Positions 27,647 through 36,824 of a DNA stretch of 64,000 nt are shown here, piece by piece. The stretch's first letter is position 1. Each line of letters starts with the position of its first letter. The notes beneath the pieces are model-generated. The model was given only the letters and a program-made list of their open reading frames with translations, did no database searches and was not told the DNA's origin. Source of the stretch: Caulobacteraceae bacterium (GTDB lineage: Bacteria > Pseudomonadota > Alphaproteobacteria > Caulobacterales > Caulobacteraceae); the NCBI GenBank assembly GCA_947475415.1, contig CANJLH010000002.1, positions 1 through 64,000 of the forward strand, read 5' to 3'. Both the position numbers and the translations under genes were made by a program.

Positions 27647-27814
27647 CCAAAGTCTCCGGGAACGTCACTTGATAAGTTCCCAAGGGGCGGCCCCATGCCG
27701 TCTCGCGGCGGCGCGATACACCCATTCAGAATAGGGTTCAATGCCGCGGTCCGCGCACCTTGACGCAGGGTTGAGATTCGCACCCTCCTTTGCACCTGAA
27801 CGCGAGGAGGCGGC

Positions 27815-28614
27815 ATGGATCGCAAATTGGCGCTGGTGACCGGAGCCTCAGCCGGAATTGGCGCGGCCTTCGCCCGAATTTACGCGAGCCACGGCTATGA
27901 TGTGGCGCTGAGCGCGCGCCGGAAGGACCGTCTGGACAGCCTGGGTGAGGAGCTTCGCCTGAGATTCGGGGTGGAGACCCTAAGTCTCGCCGCCGATCTG
28001 TCCGACCCGGCCGCGCCCCAGCGCATCCTGGACGACCTGGCGGCCCAGGGGCGCACGGTCGATGCGCTGGTCAACAACGCCGGCTACGGCGTGCCCGGCG
28101 GGTTCGCAGACAACGACTGGGCCACCCACGCGGCCTTCCTTCAGGTGATGGTCACCGCGCCCAGCGCGCTCGCCAGGCTAGTGGTGAATGGCATGATCGA
28201 GCGGCGGTTCGGGCGCATCGTCAATCTCGCCAGCCTGGCGGGGCTGGTGCCCGGCGGCGCAGGCTCCACCCTCTATGGCGCGGCCAAGGCTTTCTTGATC
28301 CGCTTCTCCCAGAGCCTGCACCTGGAGGTGCGCGAAAGCGATGTGCATGTCTGCGCCCTGTGCCCAGGATTCACCTATTCGGAGTTTCACGACGTCACCG
28401 GAACGCGGGCCCGCGTGAGCCGATCCGTCCCCCCCTGGGCGTGGCTGGGCGCCGACGAGGTGGCCGCCTGCGGCTATAGGCCGCCGAAGCGAACAGGGCG
28501 ATCAGCGTGCCCGGCGCACCCAACAAGGCGATCGCGGCGCTGGCAAAGCTGCTGCCGGAAGACTGGGGACTGGCGATCGCCGCCTCGCAGGGTGGTCGGT
28601 TCCGCGACCTTTGA
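27815..28614 (+). pseudogene. SDR gene with a C-terminal frameshift
   Basis: The first 220 or so residues read as a normal DltE/YqjQ-type SDR: TGASAGIGAAFA, VNNAGYG, and the active site LASLAGLVPGGAGSTLYGAAK. At about 28478-28482 (TATAGGCCGCC) one G appears to be missing. In the current frame the tail becomes Arg/Pro-rich nonsense ending at 28636. If one base is added, it reads on as GYRAAEANRAISVPG, then KAIAALAKLLPEDW, to a TGA at 28612-28614, a normal C-terminus for this family. Either a recent mutation or a sequencing error. The SDR catalytic core is upstream and intact. Confidence 0.8.
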
Positions 28615-28700
28615 TCGCTGGCGAACCAGGCGTTGACCGCGCCGCCCGGCCGGATCATTCAAGGCTCTTAGCCCATATTGACGCCCACCTGGAGACCGCC

Positions 28701-29423
28701 ATGGCCGCCACCGCGCCCACACGCACGCCCGAAGCCCTCGCTGATCCCCGTCTGATCGTCCCGCTTGACCTGCCCAGCGTTAGTGAGGCCCGCGCCATGG
28801 TCGACGCCCTGGGCGACACGGTGAATTTCTATAAGGTGGGCCTGGAACTGTTCGCTAGCGACGGCATGGCGCTGGCCCGCGCCCTGAAGGCCGAGGGCAA
28901 GCAGGTGTTCCTGGACTGGAAACTGCATGACATCGGCGCCACGGTGCAGCGCGCCGCGGCCGCCCTGTCGAGCTCCGGCTGCGACCTGCTGACCGTCCAC
29001 GGCGAGCCCCAGGTGATGAAGGCCGCCGTGCAGGGCCGCGGCCGCTCTGGCCTGAAAATCCTGGCGGTCACCGTGCTCACCAGCCTCAACGACGAGGATC
29101 TGCGGGAAATTGGCTATGGCGAGAGCGCCCGCGCCCTGGTGGAGCGGCGCATCCACCAGGCGGTCGCAGCCGGCTGCGATGGCGTCGTGGCGAGTCCCCT
29201 TGAGGCGGAACTTGCCCGGCGTATCGGCGGGACGGATTTCCTGGTGGTGACGCCGGGCGTGCGGCCGGACTGGTCGGCGAAGAACGATCAGGCCCGGGCC
29301 GCGACGCCCGCAGACGCCCTTAGCGCCGGCGCTTCACATATCGTTTGCGGACGACCGATCACCGCCGCCAATGACCCGCGGGAAGCGGCGCGGCGGGTCG
29401 TCGCGGAGATGCGCGGCGCCTGA
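28701..29423 (+). CDS. pyrF: Orotidine 5'-phosphate decarboxylase
   Basis: PyrF makes UMP from OMP, the last step of pyrimidine synthesis. The catalytic DxKxxD signature appears as LDWKLHDIGATV. The N-terminal LIVPLDLPSVSEA strand and the late GVRPDWSAKNDQARAATP and GRPITAANDPREAA phosphate-binding parts are all present. The ATG at 28701 is preceded by CTGGAGACC, a good ribosome site, so the 30-codon upstream extension is unlikely. It follows the frameshifted SDR by 86 bases and is probably transcribed separately. Confidence 0.96.
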   Translation: MAATAPTRTPEALADPRLIVPLDLPSVSEARAMVDALGDTVNFYKVGLELFASDGMALARALKAEGKQVFLDWKLHDIGATVQRAAAALSSSGCDLLTVHGEPQVMKAAVQGRGRSGLKILAVTVLTSLNDEDLREIGYGESARALVERRIHQAVAAGCDGVVASPLEAELARRIGGTDFLVVTPGVRPDWSAKNDQARAATPADALSAGASHIVCGRPITAANDPREAARRVVAEMRGA

Positions 29424-29451
29424 ACGAACCCGCCGATCCGGCGACCGCCGC

Positions 29452-30429
29452 TCAGTGGCCGCCCTTGCCGCCGCAGCCGCCACATCCGCCGGACTTGCCG
29501 CCGCCGTGATAGCCCCGGTACCCACCGTGGCCGATCCGCACGCTGGCGCTGGAACTCGCCGCAGCGCTGGCGAAAGCCGCCGCACGGCTGAACCCATAAC
29601 CGCCGCCGCCGACGAACACCACGCCGCCGCCGCCGCCATAGGAGTCGGAGGGGATCGGGCCCACGCCGCCGTCATAGGTGAAGAAGCTGTCAGACAGGCG
29701 AACATCACCGGGGCCCGGGGCGTAAGCGGCGTCGCCGTACCCGCCGCCGGACTGGTAGCTTGAGCTTTGGTAGTCGCTGCTGGCGGCCCCGCGGCTGTAG
29801 CTGGCGCCGTAGCGGCCGCCATAGCCCTGGCGACCGGCGGCTTCTCCATAGACCGCGCCCGCCTCATAGCTCGAGCCCTGATAGCCGCGGCTGTAGGATT
29901 CGCCGCTCCGGTAGGTCGCACCGTATTGGCCGGACTGGTAAGCGCCGTCGGAATAGCGTCCGCCAGAGCAGGGGCAGATCGGAGCCGGGCGACGACCGTC
30001 GCGGTACCACGGGCTCGCACCATCGGCCGGCGGAGGGACATAACGTTCGTCGTAAGCGTCGTAACCGTCACTGGCGTAACCGGAGGCCGCCGCTTCGCTC
30101 GCCTGATAGCCATCCTGGAACCCACGCCGGTAGGTCTGGCGTAGATAGGCGTCCCCGTGGCCATCGTAGGCGCCGCGACCGGCGTCGGCGCGTTCATCAT
30201 GACGACGGCCTTCATCGTTTCCGTAGGCCCGACCATGATCGGGGCGATCATCGCGGCGGGCGTCGAATACATCGCGCGACTCGCCGGCTTCACGGCCGCG
30301 CCGCGCATGAGCGTCCGATTGGTAGGCGTCGGCGCGATCACGCCCGTCCCGGTCCTGCGGACAGCCAGCATAAGCCCCCGAAACGAGGCCAACACTCAGG
30401 GCCAGAACTACTCCACGCACCAGACGCAT
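29452..30429 (-). CDS. Secreted Gly/Ser/Tyr-rich low-complexity protein
   Basis: This 325-residue protein has a clean signal peptide (RLVRGVVLALSVGLVSGAYA, cut before GC). After a charged Asp/Arg-rich stretch (residues about 24-95) come degenerate Tyr-Ser-Gly repeats such as YQSGQYGATYRSGESYSRGY, and a Gly-rich tail ending GGCGGCGGKGGH. Only about five Cys residues occur, three of them near the C-terminus or in PICPCSGG. I do not recognise a family. A surface, matrix or holdfast-like role is possible but unproven. AAGGAG precedes the start and an AT-rich TTTAAATAATTAAGG sequence lies just upstream. Confidence 0.7.
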   Translation of the reverse strand: MRLVRGVVLALSVGLVSGAYAGCPQDRDGRDRADAYQSDAHARRGREAGESRDVFDARRDDRPDHGRAYGNDEGRRHDERADAGRGAYDGHGDAYLRQTYRRGFQDGYQASEAAASGYASDGYDAYDERYVPPPADGASPWYRDGRRPAPICPCSGGRYSDGAYQSGQYGATYRSGESYSRGYQGSSYEAGAVYGEAAGRQGYGGRYGASYSRGAASSDYQSSSYQSGGGYGDAAYAPGPGDVRLSDSFFTYDGGVGPIPSDSYGGGGGVVFVGGGGYGFSRAAAFASAAASSSASVRIGHGGYRGYHGGGKSGGCGGCGGKGGH

Positions 30430-30515
30430 GCCGCGCGCTCCTTAATTATTTAAAGGAACTTAACGCGATGACGGCGACTTTTCGAGCGGATGCAAGCCGC
30501 AGGCGAGTGGTCTGG

Positions 30516-30716
30516 TCAGAAATCGACGGCGATGCCCTTGCGTTCCCAATCGCCATAGCGCGTGGGTTCCGGACCCTGTGGACCGCCCTGCTCCGCCGCG
30601 CGCAAGGCGGCGTCGGCGTCGGCGCGTCGGCGAGCAGCGGCCTCCTGCAGCGCGCGTCGGGCGGCGGGGCTTAGCGCCTTTCCGGGCGCAGCGTTTTCAG
30701 GTGGAAGCTCTTCCAT
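30516..30716 (-). CDS. DUF1674 / SDHAF4-like assembly factor
   Basis: A 66-residue protein ending in RYGDWERKGIAVDF, the hallmark of DUF1674. The eukaryotic relative SDHAF4 helps mature the flavoprotein subunit of succinate dehydrogenase, and the bacterial members are thought to do the same. The N-terminal half is a charged helix (ARRALQEAAARRRADADAALRAA). It lies upstream of the secreted low-complexity gene in the same direction and divergent from rsmB. Confidence 0.9.
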   Translation of the reverse strand: MEELPPENAAPGKALSPAARRALQEAAARRRADADAALRAAEQGGPQGPEPTRYGDWERKGIAVDF

Positions 30717-30800
30717 TGCTTGTATCTAAGTCCTGCGGGCTCGGGACGCCAGACGAACGCGGGACTTGCCCCGAGGCGACGGAGCGGGCAGGCGAGTGTG

Positions 30801-32081
30801 GTGACCGAAAAACCCTCCGGCTTGGCCGCCCGCGCCGCGGCTCTTGAACTTCTGACCGCGGCGCTCAGCGGGCGCAACGGCCTTGAATCCGCGCTCGCCC
30901 GTCCGGCGAACACTGTTCTCGAACCTCGCGACCGCGGTTTCGCCCGGGCCCTGGCCCTGGCCACCCTGCGCCGCCTCGGCCAGATCGATCGCACGCTCGA
31001 TGCGCGACTGAGCCGGCCGCCGCCGGACGCAGTGCGCAACATCCTGCGGCTGGGCGCCGTCCAGGCGCTGGTGCTGCAAACCGCGCCGCACGCCGCTGTG
31101 GCCGCCAGCGTTGATCTGGCCGCCAGCCGCGGCGACACACGGGCCTTCAAAGGGCTGGTCAACGCCGTGTTGCGCACGCTTTTGCGGGAGCCGCCCGACC
31201 TGAGCGATCCCGAGGCGTTGGCGCCCCCGTGGCTGTTCGCCCGCTGGCGCGCCGCCTACGGTGAGGCCGAGGCCCGCGCCATCGCCGCCGTCATCGCCGA
31301 TGAGCCCGCCGCCGACCTCAACCTGCGCGATTCGGCCGAAACTGCCGAATTGGGCGAAGCCCTTGAGGCCGAAATCCTACCTGGGGGCGGACTGCGGACC
31401 CGGCGGCGCGGAGACATCGCGACCTGGCCCGCCTTCGAGACTGGCCGCTGGTGGGTGCAGGACGCCGCCGCGGCTATCCCCGCCCGCCTGCTGGCCACGC
31501 AACCCGGCGAGACAGTGCTCGATCTTTGTGCGGCGCCGGGCGGCAAGACCATGCAGTTGGCGGCGACCGGCGCCACCGTCACCGCCCTCGATCGCTCCGC
31601 CGGACGACTGAAGCGCGTGATCGAGAACCTGGCGCGCACGGGCCTGAGCGCTGAGATCATCACCGCTGACGCCGCCGCTTGGGGCGACCCACGCACCTTC
31701 GATGCGGTGCTCTTGGACGCTCCCTGCAGCGCCACCGGGACTTTTCGCCGCCACCCCGACGTGTTGTGGGCGGCCAAACCGGGCGACATCGCCAGCCTCG
31801 CCGCCGTCCAGACCCGTCTGCTGGACGCCGCCGCCACACGAACGCGGCCCGGCGGGCGGCTGGTCTACTGCGTCTGTTCCCTTGAGCCGGAAGAGGGCGA
31901 GGCCCAGGTCGCGGCCTTCCTGGCGCGGCGGCCCGCGTTCGCAATCTCGCCGATCACCGCCGGCGAAGGCGGCGCACCGGTTCCCAGCCTGCGCCCGGAC
32001 GGATCCCTCCGCATCCTGCCGCACCACATGACCGGCGGTCTGGACGGATTTTTCGTCGCGCGCTTCCGTCGCGTGGACTAG
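30801..32081 (+). CDS. rsmB: 16S rRNA m5C967 methyltransferase
   Basis: RsmB methylates C967 of 16S rRNA. The protein has an N-terminal NusB-like RNA-binding domain (residues about 1-135) and a C-terminal SAM-dependent domain. The SAM motif is VLDLCAAPGGKTMQLA. The two catalytic cysteines lie in APCSATGTFRRHPD and YCVCSLEPEE. I start it at the GTG at 30801; a TTG at 30720 also keeps the frame open but would begin four bases from the divergent DUF1674 start. It is followed 45 bases later by rpe, the usual Caulobacter order rsmB-rpe-heparinase-purH. Confidence 0.92.
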   Translation: MTEKPSGLAARAAALELLTAALSGRNGLESALARPANTVLEPRDRGFARALALATLRRLGQIDRTLDARLSRPPPDAVRNILRLGAVQALVLQTAPHAAVAASVDLAASRGDTRAFKGLVNAVLRTLLREPPDLSDPEALAPPWLFARWRAAYGEAEARAIAAVIADEPAADLNLRDSAETAELGEALEAEILPGGGLRTRRRGDIATWPAFETGRWWVQDAAAAIPARLLATQPGETVLDLCAAPGGKTMQLAATGATVTALDRSAGRLKRVIENLARTGLSAEIITADAAAWGDPRTFDAVLLDAPCSATGTFRRHPDVLWAAKPGDIASLAAVQTRLLDAAATRTRPGGRLVYCVCSLEPEEGEAQVAAFLARRPAFAISPITAGEGGAPVPSLRPDGSLRILPHHMTGGLDGFFVARFRRVD

Positions 32082-32126
32082 GTTCGCTCCCTTGTTCCGA
32101 ATCCGGGGTTTCGATAAGGCAGGCTG

Positions 32127-32789
32127 ATGCCGCAGCGCCCCCTCATCGCCCCCTCCATCCTGGCTTCGGACTTCGCCCGGCTAGGCGAGGAGGCGCGTGC
32201 GGTCGAGGCCGCCGGCGCCGACTGGTTGCATGTGGACGTTATGGACGGCCACTTCGTTCCCAACCTGACCATCGGACCTGAGGTGGTGAAGGCCCTGCGG
32301 CCTCTGGTGTCGATCCCTTTTGACGTCCACCTGATGATCTCGCCCGCAGATCCGTTTCTGGAGGCGTTCCGCGCCGCCGGCGCGGACCTGATCAGTGTCC
32401 ACCCGGAGGCGGGACCCCACCTAAACCGCACCTTGAAGCGCATCCGCGAGCTGGGCGCCAAGGCTGGCGTGGTGTTCAACCCCTCCACCCCCCCTGAGGT
32501 GATCGAGTGGATGATGGACGAGGTCGACCTGATCCTGGTGATGTCGATCAATCCAGGATTCGGGGGCCAGAGTTTCATGACCTCACAGCTGGCGAAGATC
32601 GAGCGCCTGCGTGGGATGATTGACGCCAGCGGCCGCGACATCCCGCTGGAAGTCGACGGCGGCGTGACGCCGCAAACCGCCCGCCAGTGCGTGGACGCCG
32701 GCGCCACAGTTCTGGTGGCCGGCACCGCAGTGTTCCGCGGCGGGCCTGCGGCCTATGCGGACAACATCCGCGCCTTGCGCGGCGGCTGA
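32127..32789 (+). CDS. rpe: Ribulose-phosphate 3-epimerase
   Basis: Rpe interconverts ribulose 5-phosphate and xylulose 5-phosphate in the pentose phosphate pathway. The 220-residue TIM barrel is full length. Metal and substrate residues are recognisable in HVDVMDGHFVPNLTIGPEVV, VHLMI, MSINPGFGGQSFM and EVDGGVTP. The start follows AAGGCAGGCTG. It lies between rsmB and the heparinase-like gene on the same strand and is probably cotranscribed with both. Confidence 0.97.
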   Translation: MPQRPLIAPSILASDFARLGEEARAVEAAGADWLHVDVMDGHFVPNLTIGPEVVKALRPLVSIPFDVHLMISPADPFLEAFRAAGADLISVHPEAGPHLNRTLKRIRELGAKAGVVFNPSTPPEVIEWMMDEVDLILVMSINPGFGGQSFMTSQLAKIERLRGMIDASGRDIPLEVDGGVTPQTARQCVDAGATVLVAGTAVFRGGPAAYADNIRALRGG

Positions 32790-32801
32790 ACGGAGCGCGG
32801 C

Positions 32802-34520
32802 ATGGTCGTCCCCGCGCTGTCGCGCCTGCCGGGACGCACCAGCCTGATGGCGCTGGGCGCGGCGGCGCGCCGCCAGCTCATGGCGGAGTGGCGGGGGTCG
32901 GCCCTGCATCGAGCCTCCCTGTTAGCGCCCCGGCCCGAAGGGCTCGGAGTCCAGCCTCGCGATCTCAGACCTGGCGATGTCGAGACCGGCGCGCGGCTTC
33001 TGGCGGGCGCCTTCACTTTCGCAGGCCTTACCCTGCAGTTGGGGCCCCAGGGCGATCCCTGGGACCGGCCCAGCCCCAGCCGGCGATTCGCCGAGGCCTT
33101 GCATGGTTTCGGCTGGATGGGGGATTTGCTGACTCAGGGCGAGGCGGGCGCACGGGCGGGCCTGCGACTGACCCTCGACTGGGGCCGGCTCTTTGGCGGC
33201 TGGAACAGCTTTGCGTGGGGCGCAGATCTGGCGGAGCGGCGGGTGTTCAACCTGGCCTGCGCCGCGCGCAGCCTCTGCGCCGCCGCCTCCGAGGCGGAGA
33301 CCGCCGCAATCGCCCTTGACCTCGCTCGCCAGGCGCGGTTCCTGCTGCGGGTTTCGGAAGGCCCGTTCCGCGCCGCCGAACGGGCCGCGGCCGCGGGGGT
33401 CGCGGGCGCCGCCCTTGCGGGTCAGACAGGCGGAACGATCCTAACCGCGGCGCTGCGCCAACTGGAGCGGACGCTGCCCCTGACGGTGGAAGCGGACGGC
33501 GGCCATGCGTCACGCAATCCGCAGGCGGCGCTGGAGCTGCTTTTCGATCTGCGCTGCCTGGATGCCGCTCTGGAGGATCGCGGCCTCGCCGCGCCCCCCG
33601 CCATGATGCGCGCCATCGACCGACTGGGCGGGGCGATCCGCTTTTTTACCCTGGCCGATGGAGGCCTGCCGGATTTCCAGGGCGGCGAGGAGACCCGCTC
33701 GGTCTATGTCGCCGCCGCCCGCGCGGCCGACGACGCTCCCGACGCCCCGATCCCCGCCGCCCGGAACGGTTATCACCGGCTGGACACCGGAAAGCTGCAG
33801 CTGGTGGTGGACGCCGCGCCGGCGGCGCGGGGGCCGTGGAGCGTCAACGCCTGTGGTCAGCCGCTGGCCGTCGAGGTCCTGGCCGGCGGTCGGCGGTTGA
33901 TCGTGGGCTGCGGCTGGTCACCCGGGGCGGTCGCTCCGCCGGCGCTAAGGATCGCAGACGCCGCCTCCACGGTGACGATCGGCGACCAGCCCTGCGGCGC
34001 GCCTCTGTCCGGCTTCGCCGCCGAGGCGCTGGGCCCGTGGCTGTTCGGAGGTTGCCAGGCTGTGACGGTGCGCCGACAGGAAGGCGAGGAGGGCCAATTG
34101 CTTGAGCTTTCCCACGACGGATGGTCGCCCAGATTCGGCCTTCGCCACGAGCGGCGCCTGTTCCTGGATCCAACACTCGGAGAACTGCGGGGCGAAGATC
34201 GCTTCGTTCCAGCCGTCGGCGCCCAAGGACGCGAGCCGCGCCAATCCGTGCCCTTCATGGTGCGCTTCCACGTGCATCCCGACGTGAATGTGTCCCGCGC
34301 CCTGGACCGGCGCAGCGTGCTGTTGCGCACCCACCCGCAGGACGCCGGCTGGTGGCTGCGCAATGACGCCGGCGAGGTGGAGCTGGAGCCGTCGGTCTAT
34401 CACCGCCAGGGCCTGCCGCGGCGCACCAGCCAGATTGTGCTCCGTGGCCAGATGCGGCTGAGCGAAGGCGCGAGGGTGCGCTGGAAACTCACCCAGGCCG
34501 AGAACGCGGCGCCACGTTGA
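32802..34520 (+). CDS. Heparinase II/III-like protein
   Basis: This 572-residue protein has the layout of the heparinase II/III family. It has an alpha/alpha-barrel-like first half (for example [24 protein letters not shown]) and a beta-sandwich second half with [30 protein letters not shown] and [12 protein letters not shown]. Known relatives are polysaccharide lyases, but the alphaproteobacterial version between rpe and purH is conserved and untested. No signal peptide is obvious, which is odd for a lyase and points to a cytosolic or envelope role. It starts 12 bases after rpe. A 9-bp hairpin follows the stop. Confidence 0.8.
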   Translation: MVVPALSRLPGRTSLMALGAAARRQLMAEWRGSALHRASLLAPRPEGLGVQPRDLRPGDVETGARLLAGAFTFAGLTLQLGPQGDPWDRPSPSRRFAEALHGFGWMGDLLTQGEAGARAGLRLTLDWGRLFGGWNSFAWGADLAERRVFNLACAARSLCAAASEAETAAIALDLARQARFLLRVSEGPFRAAERAAAAGVAGAALAGQTGGTILTAALRQLERTLPLTVEADGGHASRNPQAALELLFDLRCLDAALEDRGLAAPPAMMRAIDRLGGAIRFFTLADGGLPDFQGGEETRSVYVAAARAADDAPDAPIPAARNGYHRLDTGKLQLVVDAAPAARGPWSVNACGQPLAVEVLAGGRRLIVGCGWSPGAVAPPALRIADAASTVTIGDQPCGAPLSGFAAEALGPWLFGGCQAVTVRRQEGEEGQLLELSHDGWSPRFGLRHERRLFLDPTLGELRGEDRFVPAVGAQGREPRQSVPFMVRFHVHPDVNVSRALDRRSVLLRTHPQDAGWWLRNDAGEVELEPSVYHRQGLPRRTSQIVLRGQMRLSEGARVRWKLTQAENAAPR

Positions 34521-34523
34521 CAG

Positions 34524-34550
34524 GCGCGGACCGGCGGCTATGGTCCGCGC
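34524..34550 (+). terminator. GC-rich hairpin after the heparinase-like gene
   Basis: GCGCGGACC and GGTCCGCGC form a perfect 9-bp stem with a 9-base loop, starting three bases after the stop codon. There is no run of T, so it is not a classical intrinsic terminator, but it may stabilise the upstream transcript or end it. It lies directly in front of the riboswitch and could also belong to the leader. Confidence 0.45.
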
Positions 34551-34636
34551 GGCCTTGCGTAACTGGCGATTTCGAGGTGGGAGACCACCGGGGAGCGCAG
34601 GGACTTTCCGCCGCGCGCCTGGGCATCTTCCGCGAT
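34551..34636 (+). ncRNA. ZTP (pfl) riboswitch
   Basis: The segment carries the conserved pfl core: TAACTGGCG, the hairpin GGTGG-GAGA-CCACC followed by GGGGAGCG, and the downstream loop CGCGCGCCTGGGCA. ZTP riboswitches sense ZMP/ZTP, intermediates that build up when folate is short, and turn on purine and one-carbon genes. This one sits 19 bases before purH, whose enzyme consumes ZMP (AICAR), the expected target. Whether it acts on transcription or translation is not clear; the short gap favours translation. Confidence 0.92.
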
Positions 34637-34654
34637 TGCAACAGGAGACGCTCC

Positions 34655-36244
34655 ATGCCTGCCGCCCCGGACTTTCCGCCCGCCCCTTACCGCGTGCCCG
34701 TCCGCCGCGCCCTGATCTCGGTGTCGGACAAGACCGGCCTTACCGAGGCCGCCCGCAAGCTGGCTGCATTGGGTGTGGAGCTGGTCTCCACCGGCGGCAC
34801 CGCCAAGGCCATAGCCGACGCCGGCCTGGCGGTGAGGGATATCTCCGAACTGACCGGCTTTCCCGAAATGATGGACGGCCGGGTGAAGACCTTGCACCCG
34901 GTAGTGCATGGCGGCCTGCTTGGCGTGCGTGACGCGCCGGAGCACGCCAGGGCGATGGCCGAGCATGGGATCGGCGCCATCGACCTGGTCTATGTGAACC
35001 TCTACCCGTTCGAGGCGACCGTCGCCGCCGGCGGGAACTACGAAACCTGTGTCGAGAACATCGATATCGGCGGTCCGGCGATGATCCGATCGGCGGCCAA
35101 GAACCACGGCTATGTGGCGATCTGCACCGATCCCGCCGACATGGATGAGGTGCTGGCGGAGCTTGCGGACGGCGGGGCGACCAGCCTGACGCTGCGCAAG
35201 CAGCTCGCCGCCCGGGCCTATGCGCGCACCGCGGCCTATGACGCCGCGATTTCGGCCTGGTTCGCCGGCGCCTTGGGCGAGACGGCGCCTCGGAGGCGCA
35301 CCATCGCCGGCGAATTGGTCCAGACCATGCGCTATGGCGAGAATCCACACCAGAGCGCCGCCTTCTACCGCTTCGCCAACCCACGCACCGGCGTGGCGAC
35401 GGCGCGGCAGCTGCAAGGCAAGGAGCTCAGCTACAACAATATCAACGACACCGACGCAGCCTTCGAGCTGATCGCCGAGTTCGCCGAGGCTGGACCCGCC
35501 TGCGCCATCATCAAGCACGCCAATCCCTGTGGCGTGGCGACGGGCGGATCCCTGCGCGAGGCCTATGAACGGGCGCTGGCCTGCGATCCCACCAGCGCCT
35601 TCGGCGGCATCGTGGCGCTGAACCGGCGGCTGGACGCGGCGACGGCGGCGGAGGTGCTGAAGGTGTTCACCGAGGTGGTCATCGCCCCGGGCGCCGACGA
35701 AGACGCTGTGGCGTTGTTCAAGAAAAAGAAGAACGTCCGTCTACTGACGACTGACGGCCTGCCTGATCCGCTGGCGCCGGGCGAGACGTTCAAGTCAGTG
35801 TCCGGCGGCTTCCTGGTGCAGAGCCGCGACGACGCCAGGTTGACCGCAGCGGACCTCAAGCTGGTCACCAAGCGCGCGCCCAGCGAGGCGGAGATCGCCG
35901 ACATGCTTTTCGCCTTCACCATAGCCAAGCATGTGAAGTCGAACTCCATCGTCTACGCCCGCGCCGGCCAGACGCTGGGCGTCGGCGCAGGCCAGATGAA
36001 CCGCAAGGATTCGGCCCGCATCGCCGCCCTGCGCGCCGCCGATTTCGGCCTGGACTTGAAAGGCTCAGCCTGCGCCTCCGAGGCTTTCTTCCCCTTCCCC
36101 GATGGTCTGCTTCAGGCCGCCGACGCAGGTTGCACCGCGGTGATCCAGCCCGGCGGCTCCATTGGCGACCAGGCGGTGATCGACGCCGCCGACGAACGCG
36201 GCGTGGCCATGGTGTTCACCGGGGTGCGGGTATTCCGGCACTGA
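34655..36244 (+). CDS. purH: AICAR transformylase / IMP cyclohydrolase
   Basis: PurH performs the last two steps of IMP synthesis: formylation of AICAR using 10-formyl-THF, then ring closure. The 529-residue product has the cyclohydrolase N-domain ([38 protein letters not shown]) and the transformylase C-domain ([53 protein letters not shown]). I start it at the ATG at 34655, after ACAGGAGA. The frame is open upstream but runs through the ZTP riboswitch. Its 3' end overlaps the intact reading frame of the GNAT pseudogene on the other strand. Confidence 0.97.
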   Translation: MPAAPDFPPAPYRVPVRRALISVSDKTGLTEAARKLAALGVELVSTGGTAKAIADAGLAVRDISELTGFPEMMDGRVKTLHPVVHGGLLGVRDAPEHARAMAEHGIGAIDLVYVNLYPFEATVAAGGNYETCVENIDIGGPAMIRSAAKNHGYVAICTDPADMDEVLAELADGGATSLTLRKQLAARAYARTAAYDAAISAWFAGALGETAPRRRTIAGELVQTMRYGENPHQSAAFYRFANPRTGVATARQLQGKELSYNNINDTDAAFELIAEFAEAGPACAIIKHANPCGVATGGSLREAYERALACDPTSAFGGIVALNRRLDAATAAEVLKVFTEVVIAPGADEDAVALFKKKKNVRLLTTDGLPDPLAPGETFKSVSGGFLVQSRDDARLTAADLKLVTKRAPSEAEIADMLFAFTIAKHVKSNSIVYARAGQTLGVGAGQMNRKDSARIAALRAADFGLDLKGSACASEAFFPFPDGLLQAADAGCTAVIQPGGSIGDQAVIDAADERGVAMVFTGVRVFRH

Positions 36245-36808
36245 GGGCGTCTCGCCAGATTTTTTCGGAGAAGGCGATCGGCGGACGCGGGTCATCCTGT
36301 GTCCGGCCGAGCTTGAGGCCCCACCAGCCCACATCCCACCAGCTTCCCAGCTTCCCAGCTTGAACCCCACCTCCCGGTAGACTCCAACCGGCTCATAGCC
36401 GCAGGCCTCGTGCAGGCCTACGCTGCCCGCATTGGGCAGAGTTATGCCGCCAAACACGCTGTGGTGGCCCTGCAAGGTGAGAATGGCGTGGAGTCGCGCG
36501 TACAGCGCCTTGCCGACGCCGCGGCGATGCGCACCGCGCGCCACATAGACGGTCGACTCAACCGACCACTGGTAGGCCGCCCGCTCCTTGAATGGCGCCG
36601 CATAGGCATAGCCGAGAATCGCGCCGTCCGCCTCATAGGCCAGCCAGGGATGGACCGCGCCGATCCGCCTGACCCGCTCGGCCATCTCCTCCACAGTCGG
36701 CGGAACGAGCTCGAACGATATCGGCGTCTCGATCACATAGGGCGCGTAGATCGCCTGCAAGGCGGGCGCGTCGGCCGGGGTGGCGATCCGGATGACTTCA
36801 GCGGTCAT
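36216..36808 (-). pseudogene. GNAT N-acetyltransferase broken by an 8-bp repeat
   Basis: The first 148 residues are a normal phosphinothricin-acetyltransferase-type GNAT: IRIATPADAPALQAIYAPYVIETPISFE, ESTVYVARGAHRRGVGKALY (acetyl-CoA loop) and GFKLGSW. The frame then leaves the family sequence. The cause is a tandem repeat: on the plus strand AGCTTCCC occurs twice at 36341-36356 followed by a partial AGCTT. Removing one 8-base unit restores [18 protein letters not shown] and an end at the TGA at 36216-36218. As it stands, the product runs on for about 100 unrelated residues to 36065, antisense to purH. A sequencing error is possible. Confidence 0.85.
36341..36361. repeat. 8-bp tandem repeat causing the GNAT frameshift
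   Basis: Two complete AGCTTCCC units and a partial third (AGCTT) lie head to tail. Loss or gain of one unit by slipped-strand mispairing would switch the GNAT reading frame, as in bacterial contingency loci. Only two full units makes high-frequency switching unlikely, but the reading-frame consequence is certain. Confidence 0.8.
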
Positions 36809-36824
36809 GGGCAGCCAGGACCTC

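Noticed and set aside
30720-30800. TTG start for rsmB at 30720
   Set aside because: It would begin four bases from the divergent DUF1674 start; conserved sequence starts after the GTG at 30801.
36065-36215. C-terminal extension of the GNAT ORF into purH
   Set aside because: It is the out-of-frame tail produced by the 8-bp duplication and antisense to conserved purH sequence.
36246-36265. Possible purH terminator (GGCG-TCT-CGCC plus T-run)
   Set aside because: Only a 4-bp stem; the T-run is explained by coding sequence of the intact GNAT frame.
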